A stretch of 64,000 nt of DNA from NCBI GenBank assembly GCA_043228905.1, contig JBHGNT010000018.1:7316001-7380000 (forward strand). Direction: 5' to 3'. This document shows positions 45,756 through 55,733 of the stretch, piece after piece; positions within the stretch are counted from its first letter, which is position 1; each line of letters opens with the position of its first letter. A program made the translations under genes and the position numbers. The notes beneath the pieces were generated by a model that was not told where the DNA came from, did no database searches, and saw only the letters and a list, made by a program, of their open reading frames with translations. Origin of the DNA: Azolla caroliniana (lineage: Eukaryota; Polypodiophyta).

Positions 45756-48700
45756 CATTAGCACCAACAGTGTATAAACCGGAGCAGCTATTGTATTCTG
45801 ACATTGGGACGTTGATGCATCTGACCAAATGAGAGTACATATACGCCGCTGGTTTGTCTTCTAACAGCCTGTACACATATTCGTAGTCATCTAGTTTTGC
45901 ATAAAAAATGCCTTCGATGTAGAATGTCCCGGCAGATACAAAATTTCCCCATGCATCTACAATATTCTGCCTTGCACACTGTTTACTAACCGTGCACTTT
46001 AATATATAGAAATCAGCACCCTCTGAATTGCCTTCTTCAGCATTTACAGCGAAGTTATCCCCAACGTTCAGGACATCACTCAAAGTATCTCCAAGTCCCT
46101 CATATGTGAAGTCAGCATTCTGCCCTGTTTCTCCATCAACTGCTTCCTTATCATTCAGAGTGTGATACTCCCAATTCTGAATGTATGCTTTGTTTAGACA
46201 ATATCTCCAATTTCCCTGCACACAATGGAAGCAAAAACAAGTCAATTCTCTAACCGCAATACAATGACCATCCAACCTGGAATAACCGCGAACAGCATGC
46301 AGAGATCGCAATTCGGGAATTCCTTGGCACTCCCAGGTCTTCTCCCTATTTACTTCATCTATCTTCACTTCCCAAAATTCACGTTTGATATCTCGAACTT
46401 GCGAGGAATAAACACCTGTGGCACTCGTCGACATATTTGTTCTTAAAAATTCAACTACATGTGATGCACAATTCATGTGCACACCATCTGTCTTTAGTTG
46501 TTCATGGGTAAGTGCCCGCTTTATAACAGCCCCTGCACCATCATGTTCACCTTTACCATGGCCAGACCCAAAAAAATTCCATCTCATCTCCAAACCTGTT
46601 ATAGCAGGATACCTCCCCACAAAATAAAATGGACGTCGAGCCTTGAATTGTGACGCAGCTCCGTCAGACCAGACCCAATGTTGAGTAAGCTCCAAACGTT
46701 GAGCTAATAACCACTGCCAATGTAACTTAAAACAGTGTTGGACGAACAAGGTATCATGCTTCTTATCATCAGAAATAAAGAAATGAATTACTTTTTTAAC
46801 ATCACCTGAAACTCGAAAATATGTTATGTGCACAAAAATGGTTACCTGAACTGAACACCAATGCATAGATTGAATTTCATTCTGCTGCTTGAAAGTATAA
46901 TTCTCTGCGAAATCTACTACTGAGACTACTACATCATTTGGGAAATCAGATATGCAAGTCTTAAACTGATGGGCCTGCCATGAATAAATGAAGTTGTGTT
47001 TAATGAACTTTCCTAGAGATACTACAAACAGAGACACCAAATCCCTTGGTTTAAGCATCTTCCGAACTAGATCCTTTCTTTTACACACCTTTCCTTCGAA
47101 ATTGGTGTTCACTGACTCAAATAACTTCACAGAGATCAATATTTCACTACTCAATTCATTTGGACACCACCTAAATCTAGTAGGGCCACAATCTTGACAT
47201 AAACCCATGACACATTTATGAATATGGAAGATAGCGTCAGATTCTCTCGGACACAATATTGAATCTAATAAATAACTCATGGAAGAGATAACGTGCTCAG
47301 ATGATTTACACTCCTCTTGCGGGCTTGATCGACAGATTGGGCACCCACATGTGCAAACTGTATTAGTTAGGGATGCGCTATGGTGACGTAGTAGATTAAC
47401 AGAGTCCTTCAGAAAACCCATCTGTACATGGTAAATGCAACAACATGTGTATCGATCCTTTAAGCGTCTCACAAAGTGTGGCTTAAGAGACTCGAATGTT
47501 CATAGTTGAACTTTGATAGTTGGATGCATTCGTTTGAACCTAATAAATAAATCGACCTGCGTAATAAAGGGGAATTAGTTATTCTCGTAACTAGCTAACT
47601 ATCCTAGTAGCTAATTAGCTATTCTAGTAGCTAGTTAGCTATTCTAGTAGCTAGTTAGCTATTCTAGTAGCTAATTAGCTATCATGGTAGCTAATTAGCT
47701 GTCCTAGTAGCTAATTAGCTATCATGGTAGCTAATTAGCTATCATGGTAGCTAATTAGCTATTCTAGTAGCTAATTAGCTATCATGGTAGCTAATTAGCT
47801 ATCATGGTAGCTAATTAGCTGTCGTAGTAGCTAATTAGCTATCATGGTAGCTAATTAGCTGTCCTAGTAGCTAATTAGTTGTCCTAGTAGCTAATTAGCT
47901 ATCATGGTAGCTAATTAGCTGCTCTAGTAGCTAATTAGCTATCATGGTGGCTAATTAGCTTTCCTAGTAACTAATTAGCTATCATGGTAGCTAATTAGCT
48001 TGTCTAGTAGCTAATTAGCTATCATGGTGGCTAATTAGCTTTCCTAGTAACTAATTAGCTATCATGGTAGCTAATTAGCTGGTCTAGTAGCTAATTAGCT
48101 ATCGTGGTAGCTAATTAGCTGGTCTAGTAGCTAATTAGCTATAATGGTGGCTGATTAGCTTTCCTAGTAACTAATTAGCTATCATGGTAGCTAATTAGCT
48201 GGTATAGTAGCTAATTAGCTATCATGGTAGCTAATTAGCTATCACGGTGGCTAATTAGCTGTCCTAGTAACTAATTAGCTATCATGGTAGCTAATTAGCT
48301 GGTCTAGTAGCTAATTAGCTATAATGGTGGCTAATTAGCTATCCTAACTAATTAGCTATCATGGTAGTAGCTATTGAGAGTAGCCAGTTACCTATGTAGT
48401 AGCTATCATAGTAGCTAATTAGCTATCATGGTAGCTAATTAGCTTTCCTAGTAGCTAATTAGCTGGTAATAACGAAATAGCTAACTAGCTACCATGATAG
48501 CTAACTAGCTAGCAGTACAGCTAATTATCTGGTAGTACCTAAATTAGCTATTGAGAATAGCTAATTAGCTATCATGGTAGTAACTATTGAGAGTAGCTAG
48601 TTACCTATGTAGTAGCGATCCTAGTAGCTAACTGAGGTAAATGTAACTGATAAGCTAATTAGCTTTTCTGCTAACTGAGCTAATTAACTTTCCGAGTAGA

Positions 48701-49482
48701 GTCAAAACAAATGTTGAGATAAATGTAAATACCTGAGGTACATCAAGAAGATGAATGGGATGCTCCTCGTATTGATTTCTTCCAACACGTTTCCTGCATA
48801 AATCCTTTTTATTGGGTGAAACCCTACTCTCATTAGTCCAAAACATTGTGATTACATCCTTGATTTCAAATGTTATGGGTGTCATTGGCTTACATCTTGT
48901 AGTTAGCTTTAGTAGACTAGTTCCTTCACCCGAGGAAATTATACGGTTCATTGTATTGTACACTGTTTTTCTACTAACACCAATTACCTTAGATAGCTCA
49001 CTGATGTTTATATCGTCAACATCACTATTAAGTAACATCATTAGACTAGACCTTTTTAAGACAAGATCATCTTCTGACCTGCTCATGGATACGAAACTAT
49101 TACGAAGATTATTTACTAAAATAGATGATATGTTTGCATTAAGACCATCACAATCAACTAAGTCCTTTATCGATGGATCATTACATATTCCATAAAGTAC
49201 TACCTTCTTTTCTTCATTGCTGATGTGCTTGGTTTGAACATTGAAATAGTCTACAACCTTTCTCTCTATGATGGTAGTCGCATTACTTACATTCTCAGCT
49301 AAACTATCCTTACCTTTACTGAGTGTGGCTTTCGTATCCTTCAACAATTGACGATGTTTCCTTTTTTTTTCTGCCCAATAGTTTCGTATGGCTTGTTGTG
49401 TCCTGATAACATCATCCCTATCCTTATGATCATTGAGGGGTAATTCTAAACACCCTTCTTCCCCTTCCATTTGGCTAGACAT
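45715..49482 (-). pseudogene. DDE-like transposase gene, two exons, one in-frame TGA
   Basis: Model: exon 1 48733-49482 (250 codons, ATG at 49482), exon 2 45715-47556 (614 codons with stop), intron 47557-48732 filled by the palindrome array; splice phases agree (LLDVPQ joined to VDLFIRF). Exon 1: basic N-terminal region (RNYWAEKKRKHRQLLKD) and a helix-turn-helix-like block ISELSKVIGVSRKTVYNTMN at about 180. Exon 2: FESLKPHFVRRL, a Cys-rich region (CCC, CTCGCPIC, CVMGLCQDC), then the candidate catalytic core: SVVDFAENYTFKQQNEIQ (D465), WVWSDGAASQFKARR (D548), WNFFGSGHGKGEHDGAGA (E587 or D589), spacing of 83 and about 40. A TGA at 47500-47502 (codon 269) interrupts exon 2; an AG acceptor 8 bases downstream (exon starting 47490) would bypass it in phase. 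The core resembles DDE transposases of several eukaryotic superfamilies; family not assigned. Confidence 0.7.
47557..48732. repeat. Transposase intron: 20-bp-period array of AGCTAATTAGCT
   Basis: From about 47601 to 48350 the sequence is a tandem array with a strict 20-bp period: a conserved half CTAATTAGCT alternates with a variable half (ATCATGGTAG, GTCCTAGTAG, TTCCTAGTAA, GGTCTAGTAG). I count about 34 exact CTAATTAGCT copies in that block, with almost no length changes, followed by a looser array to 48680. The core AGCTAATTAGCT is a perfect palindrome. Confidence 0.95.
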
Positions 49483-49831
49483 GTTAAAACCCTAAATTTC
49501 CAGAAAAAATAACAAGTATTAAAGATGGCTATGGGCAACAACAATACACAAAAATATTCCACACAATACACAAGATTAGACACAACAATACACAAGATAA
49601 TCAATAGACAGAAAAGTTATTGCAATCCAAGACCGAACAGTAGAGGATTTCACTCTGTTGGATCCAACAGTTGAGGAGGCGATCCAAGACCGACCAATGG
49701 CAACAACTGAGTGTAGAATGTTGCCGTTGGATGAGTGAACTCCGTCAAATCGAAATGTGGAAGCAATCCGGGACTGGACAGTAGTGGCAACTGAGTATAG
49801 AATGATGGCAATGGAGGAGAGAACCCCGTCA
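49483..49831. other. Region just upstream of the transposase start
   Basis: No gene seen. Presumed 5' UTR and core promoter of the minus-strand transposase gene. Contains repeated ACACAATACACAAGATA words (49560-49605). Confidence 0.4.
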
Positions 49832-50560
49832 GATTGAACAGTTACCGATGATGCTTGAAACGCACATAGAAGGCACTTGAGAATAGAGTGGCATAGAGAA
49901 GAGAACCCCGTCAGATTGAACAGTTACCAATGATGCTTGAAACGCACAGTAGCGGCCCCTGAGTGAGAGTGGAAAAGAGAAGAGAACTCCGTCAGATTGA
50001 ACAGTTACCAATGATGCTTGAAACGCACAGTAGCGGCCCCTGAGTGAGAGTGGAAAAGAGAAGAGAACCCCGTCAGATTGAATAGCTCTTTGATTATGCT
50101 TGGAACGCACAGTAGCAACCCCTGAGTGTAGAGTGGCAAAGAGAAGAGAACCCCGTAAGATTGAACAGCTCTTTGATGATGCTTGGAACGCACAGCAGCG
50201 GCCCCTGAGTGTAGAGTGGCACAGAGAAGAGAACCCCCTTAGATTGAACAGCTCTTTGATGATGCTTGGAACGCACAGTAATGGCCCCTGAGTGTAGAGT
50301 GGCAAAGAGAAGAGAACCCCCTCAGATTGAACAGCTCTTTGATGATGCTTGGAACGCACAGTAATGGCCCCTGAGTGTAGAGTGGCACAGAGAAGAGAAC
50401 CCCGTCAGATTGAACAGCTCTTTGATGATGCTTGGAATGCACAGTAGTGGCCCCTGAGTGTAGAGTGTCACAGAGAAGAGAACCCCGTCAGATTGAGCAG
50501 CTCTTTGATGATGCTTGGAACGCACAGTAGCGGCCCCTCAGTGTAGAGTGGCGGTAGGTG
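49832..50560. repeat. 83-bp tandem array upstream of the transposase
   Basis: Nine copies with a period of 81-83 bp, each with CAGATTGAACAGCTCTTTGA, GCTTGGAACGCACAGTAG, CCCCTGAGTGTAGAGTGGC and AGAGAAGAGAACCCC. The first three or four (left) are more diverged. The array produces several overlapping frames of 60-176 codons that are artefacts. Its place between the transposase start and the right TIR suggests promoter repeats or transposase-binding sites. Confidence 0.93.
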
Positions 50561-50880
50561 GACTCGATAGGGTTTAGCAACAGTGGTAGCAACTAACCCA
50601 CAGTACTCAACTAGAGATGGCCTACGTGATGTGGCAAAGGATCATGCATAATGGACCTAGGAATTCGATATATAATTTATGGTACACATTTATGGTGCAC
50701 ACATCAATTTATGTTGCACATTTATGGCACTCATTTACATATGTAATTAAAACACTCTAGTATTTTCAATGGTAGTTTTTTGCATACTTAATTTATTAAT
50801 GATGGCTTTTTACTAAAATGACTATTTATCAATGGTAGCTTTTTGCATAGCTAATTAGCTATGTCAAGGACATAGCTAAT

Positions 50881-50905
50881 TGTTTCCACTCGCATGCTTT
50901 CACCC
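50881..50905 (-). repeat. Right terminal inverted repeat
   Basis: Plus strand TGTTTCCACTCGCATGCTTT then CACCC; its complement matches the left TIR at 24 of 25 positions. Just inside are CATAGCTAATTAGCTATG and CATAGCTAATTG. Confidence 0.9.
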
Positions 50906-50909
50906 TTTA

Positions 50910-51250
50910 CTCTTGACCTTCCCCAAAGAACCAAAGTCATTGACAGAAGCAATCAGTCGCACGGTGAAATGCGACAACTGTCTTTTCGAATGACGTTCAA
51001 AACGTCAATACCAGATGCCAAGGGCAAGATCAGAGCCCACCTACGCCTCAGTGGTCGCAAAACCTTTTCCAAGGGAGTCATATAATGCATCTCCAGTGAA
51101 TACTACAACTCCGACGGAAATTGACACTACACGTCGTCATGGATCATTATCGGAAGAAGAAAAGCAGCGGCGCCGAGCAAATCGACTATGTCTTTATTGC
51201 GGTAACCCAGGGCATATTTCAGTGAAATATCCCCATAGGCCAAGAAGATA
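50910..51250 (+). pseudogene. Gypsy 2 gag, second part with zinc knuckle
   Basis: Gag resumes with LLTFPKEPK after the transposon. It contains RARSEPTYASVVAKPFPRE and the nucleocapsid CCHC knuckle CLYCGNPGHISVKYPHR near 51185-51240, where the fourth ligand (normally C) is Y. A frameshift precedes 51015. Confidence 0.85.
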
Positions 51251-53185
51251 GGTAAACCAAATAGTCGCTAATTCTAATTGTACTAAACCCCAGTCTATTT
51301 CAGTAGGAATATCTGATAGTCCTAATAGTACTAATAGCCCAAATCTATCAAACAAATTTGATGTCCTTTGTCAATTAGAAGAAGAGTTGAACGACTAAGG
51401 CCAACCAAAATAGGAGTCGTTTGGTTGGACAACTCTATATCTGTGCAGCCCATTAGTGGTTCCATTCCCTCTAAGCAAGTTAGCAATGTGTTCTTAGCCC
51501 AAGTGACAATTAGTACTAAAAGTACCTCTCTAGTACATGTCTTAGCACTCCGAAATCCCGGACCTAATTCTTGCTTCATGGATAGGAATTTTGCCTAGGC
51601 TCATCAGATATCGCTAAGAAAACTCTCATGTCCAGCCTCTGTAGTAGTCATTGATGATCATCCCATTTCTTCCGGAAATATCATAGAAGAGTCAGAGCCC
51701 GTTAATATTTTCCTAGATAATTTAGTGTGTGTAGTATCGGATAATATCATTAGTATCCCAGAACATCCCATTGTTTTGGGATTACCATGGTTCGAATTAC
51801 ATAATCCAGACATAGATTTGGAGAACAAGAGAAATTTGGTATCGACAAGACCAAGGATCTACTCATAATATTGCAACCATTTCGCTACATCAGTTGCGTG
51901 AGGAAGGACGCAAGGAAGAAATGTTTCTCTTTGCAGTATCAGTAAAACCCGCCAACACCACTAAAGAGGAGTTCACCGTTCAACTTCCAGAGAAGTATTG
52001 TCATTATGCCGATGTGTTCAAAAAAGTACAAACCAATATGCTTTGTCACCATCGATCGTATGATTGCCCCATCGATTTACAACTGGGAAAAGAGCCACCA
52101 TGGGGACCAATCTACAATTTCTCACCAACCGAGCTAGAAGTCCTTCAAGCCTATATAGAGGAGAATTTGGTAAATGGTTTCATTCGACATTCAAAATCTC
52201 CACCCGACACACCCATTTTCTTCGTCAAGAAAAAGGATGGATCACTTCGTCTCGTCGTAGATTACCATGGCTTGAATAAGGTCACCATCAGGAATAGGTA
52301 TGCACTTCCCCTTATCTCAAGTCTTTTAGAATGGATCAATGGTGCAAGGTTCTTCACAAAGATCGACTTACGAGGAGTATATAACCTCGTACGGATCCGA
52401 CCAAGAGATGAATGGAAGACCAGATATGGGCACTTTGAGTATATGGGCATGCCATTCGGCCTCACTAATGCGCCAACAGTTTTCCAGCACATGGCAAATG
52501 ATATATTCCAAGATCTCTTGGATGTTTGTTTGATTATCTATTTGGATGATCTACTGGTTTATTCGAAGACCCAAGAAGAGCAGGATTCTCATGTACTGTT
52601 AGTACTAAAACGACTTTGAGAACATGGTCTTTATGCAAAGCTGGAAAAATGTAGTTTCGAGTGCAACCAGGTAGAATTTTTGGGCTATGTCATCTCCTCG
52701 GAAGGCATCTCCATGGATCCAGCTAAGGTCAAAACGGTGGTAGAGTGGCAGACTCCCCATTCGTTGCGAGATCTGCAATGCTTTCTAGGCTTTGCCAATT
52801 TCTACTGCATGTTTATAGAGGATTACTCAAAGCTTGTTTTGTCTCTCACACAACTTACCAGGAAGGGACAAGCTATTCTAGCACAAATTGATCTCTCTCG
52901 AGTTATCTTGTTCACGGTCGCAACAACTAGGTATGAACTATCGACAATTCAAATGTCATTATGGATTATTATTCTTTAAGAAACTCTTGTATGTTCCTAA
53001 TTGTTCTTGTCACATTCGAGTAGTCCAAAACTTTCATGAGACATATACAGATGGGCATTTTGGTAGTACAACGATCATTTTGGTGGTCCCATATGCGATA
53101 ATTTGTCGAAGATTTTGTTCGGCCTTGTGATTCATGTTGCAGAGCAAAAATGCCAAGGCATCATCCATATGGTTTATTAGAACCA
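51251..53185 (+). pseudogene. Gypsy 2 pol: protease, RT, RNase H remnant, integrase zinc domain
   Basis: Protease region 51400-51800 is degraded (LGLPWFELHNPDID marks its end). RT at 51894-52619 is well preserved: GSLRLVVDYHGLNKVTIRNR, ARFFTKIDLRGVYNLVRI, MPFGLTNAPTVFQHMAND and catalytic LIIYLDDLLVYSK. The RT thumb follows at 52680-52860 (GYVISSEGISMDPAKVKTV). RNase H is largely missing. The integrase zinc domain ends with CDSCCRAKMPRHHPYGLLEP at about 53110-53183, directly before the copia insertion. Confidence 0.88.
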
Positions 53186-53622
53186 TGTGAATGTTAACGT
53201 GTGGAAGCGTTAGACAGAACCGGCTCAGCCGGATAGCAACAGAGAATAAGATGAAGGTTTAATGGAGAAGCTTAATACACAGAGAGTATACGCGGGAGAG
53301 ATAGAGAGAGCAGAACGTAAACGTAGATTCAAAAAATAAAAACACTCTATAACTCTGTAGTATACAATGTGCTAAACAACACTATTTATACAAGTCCTCA
53401 AAAGGATTGACAGAAGTACTATGTACTTCAATGCTCATACGAGCTATTGACACTAACTACAAGAAAATGATTACCTAGTAGTCTAGGTTACTACTAACTC
53501 GAATCTGGCTGTCTGATCCATCTCCCTGATCCGGCCGGTTGTTTCCAGATACCATCTACATACCGATCTGGCTCATCATTCCGAATGCCGATCTGGATCC
53601 CGTTGAGCTTCCTCGCTCAACA
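53186..53622 (-). repeat. Copia X 3' LTR
   Basis: 437 bp, TGTGAATGTTAACG to CTCGCTCAACA, related to but distinct from the copia C LTR (shared ACTATTTATACAAGTCCTC and GTACTTCAATGCTCA blocks). Followed by a purine tract complement CTTCCCCTTAAG. Confidence 0.9.
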
Positions 53623-55137
53623 CTTCCCCTTAAGCTAAACTTGATGTCAGATCATGGGGTTAGTGTCCGTGGCAGCCGGTTCTTCTACCTGGCTCCTTTT
53701 GGTATCGCTCCACCTTGCTGGCGCTCCTCGTTTGGTCCGGTCTTGTTTGCCTCAACCCTCCTTGGTCGGCTTGTCTGCTCAACAGGCCCATTTCAACTCC
53801 CTCGTTACTGCGACCCTGACTCTTGTCGACCCTTCGGTTCCATCGTGTTGGCGCCGACTTCTCCTACGTCCGTGTCCGCTTGGCCTTTAGTTGATCTGGC
53901 TCCTCCGAATCCAAGTGTTGAAACGAATCGACTGTCTCCAATTCGTTCCAGCTCTTGTCCGAGTCAGTGTTCTCCAACTCATCTTCCGGATTCAAGCCCT
54001 TCACCACATCAGACCATGTCCGGGTCTTGGCCTTCTCCTTCCGGTCGCCTCTGTCCTTCTTGACTCTGTTGTCGATGCCCCTCGTTCCGACTTGTTCGGA
54101 TGTGCCAACTTCCTTCGTCGACTCGGCTTCCTTTTTCCTCTTGTCTCCCTCTTTGTTGGTTCCTTGTCTGGTGCCATTGACAGTTTCTTTGCCTTTGCCC
54201 GTTATGGAACCAGTTTCTTTGCCTTGGCCTTTGCCCGTTCTCCCCCTCAAGTGTGGCACGTCGAGATGTTCAACACCAAGCATTCCAATGAAGTGTTGCA
54301 ACTTGTCCGATACGAGTGGTTTGGTGAAGATGTCGGTAACCTGTCGATCCGTCTGAACATACAGAAGTTCGACTTCAGCACTCAGGACCCGCTCACGCAT
54401 GAAGTGATAATGCACTTCTATGTGCTTTGTTCGAGCATGGAATACAAGGTTCTTGGTGAGCTGTATGTTGCTTATGTTGTTGGAGTAGATTAGGATCGGG
54501 GTCGGCACCTCGATCCGGAGATCTCGCAACAGTCGCCGAAGCCAGATGGCTTCACAGGTGGCATTGGTAGTGTCCCGGTATTTAGCCTCAATGCTCGATA
54601 GAGCCACTGTTGGCTGCTTTTTGCTACTTCACACAACAATCGCTCTACCTAGAGAAAACATGTAATCGGAGCTGGATCGGTGATCCGATGCATCACCAGC
54701 CCAATAGGCATCTGTGTATCCTACTAGCTCTTCAGTTATACCATGTCAGTATAACTGTCCTCCGTCCTTCGTGCCACTCGCATACCGCAATATTCGATGC
54801 GCGCACTAAAGGTGCTCCACGGTTGGCTTCTGCATGAATTGGTTGATCACACTAACCGGATAACTGATGTCGGGTTGGTTGATTGTCAAGTATATCAGGC
54901 TTCCGACTCTTTGTCAAAACCATTTCTTATTGTAGGCCGGTCCGGAGTTGAGACGGAGCTTCTAGTTCCGGTCCAAGGGTGTGGACACAGGTCAGCATTA
55001 CATCATGCCGAACTTGTACAACATATTCGAGACATAGTGTCGTTGTGAGAGCAATATGTCGTCGGGGGTTCGGATCACCTTGATTCCAAGGAAGCAATGA
55101 AGGACCCCCAGGTCCTTCATCTCAAATGCGCCCGCAA
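53623..55137 (-). pseudogene. Copia X RT end, RNase H and C-terminal extension
   Basis: RNase H with VALSSIEAKYRDTTNATCEAIW, then HLDVPHLRG at about 54250, followed by the same type of C-terminal extension as copia C (KKEAESTKEVGTSEQVGT, KTRTWSDVVKGLNPE, NTDSDKSWNELETVD) down to about 53640. The complement of CTCCCCCTCAAG (54239-54250) repeats the internal purine tract. RT end pieces lie at 54620-55130. Several stops. Confidence 0.85.
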
Positions 55138-55733
55138 TGCATGGAATATCGTTCAGCCACAACCGAGTAGTAAATCACTTCTTTAAGAATCAAACACAGA
55201 AATGGGAAGTGGAGAGTACACAAGAAAATAACACATGATGTTTACGTGGAAAACCCTAATAGGGAAAAACCATGGGAGCCCACTAACTCCGAACTATCAC
55301 TATGAAGAGAAGGGGTACAATCATAGACTTGGAGGCAACGAGCTCGAGCTCTGTTTCTTCGCATAGTGGCGGTTATAACAAAGCATCGCTTTGTATCTCT
55401 CTCTCTCCCTTTCTCTGTACAACAGTTGCAGCAATATCACAACAACACAATCACACATATAAAGTGATTGCCCTAAGTCATATGTATAGTTATATGAACT
55501 TAGGGCTATTTACAAATATAGCCTCAATGGCTTATTCAAGACAAATTTACAAATTGATCTTCTCTTCCGGTTCTCACCGAGTCCACCGATCCGGTTTCCG
55601 GATCTCTTCCAGTTCTCACCGGCTCTCTTTCGGTTATCACCGAGTCTTCTCCGGTTTTCGGATCTCTTCAGGTTCTCACTAGGTCCTCTTTATTCATCAT
55701 TGGATCCCATCCAGAGAGACCGATTTCCCAACA
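55138..55733 (-). repeat. Copia LTR between the two halves of copia X
   Basis: About 596 bp in minus orientation, TGCATGGAATATCG with CAGCCACAACCGAG to CGATTTCCCAACA; same family as 46, 10450, 23348 and 38999. The flanking 5-mers (CGCAA and CTGGT) do not match, so it is not a simple solo insertion. Confidence 0.8.

Larger units (their letters stand above)
41009..50905. mobile_element. 9.9-kb DNA transposon with 25-bp TIRs, two-sided gene content and AGCTAATTAGCT arrays
   Basis: Inverted terminal repeats at 41009-41033 and 50881-50905 match at 24 of 25 positions (start GGGTAAAAGCATGCGAGTGG on the left, GGGTGAAAGC on the right). Flanking TTTA duplication. Inside: a plus-strand gene with a RING-like finger (41260-43631), a plus-strand FCP1-like frame (43856-44857), three 255-bp tandem repeats (44991-45755), a minus-strand transposase-like gene (45715-49482) and an 83-bp tandem array (49832-50560). 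The 12-bp palindrome AGCTAATTAGCT occurs near both ends and dozens of times internally. A 4-bp duplication plus a DDE-like protein with a Cys-rich domain fits superfamilies such as Sola, but I cannot assign it. No cut-and-paste family I know carries this gene set. Confidence 0.9.

Noticed and set aside
47601-48350. CRISPR array (regular repeats with variable spacers)
   Set aside because: Repeat and spacer are only 10 bp each, the variable parts are themselves repeated, there are no cas genes, and the DNA is plant nuclear.
49829-50525. Several overlapping minus-strand frames (60-176 codons) with repeated CAFQASSKSCSI-like text
   Set aside because: Products of the 83-bp tandem array; period 83 shifts frame from unit to unit, and no coding bias is seen.
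41009-50905. PIF/Harbinger assignment from TTA-like duplication
   Set aside because: The right flank requires TTTA (four bases), and the proteins show no Harbinger nuclease or Myb-like gene pair.
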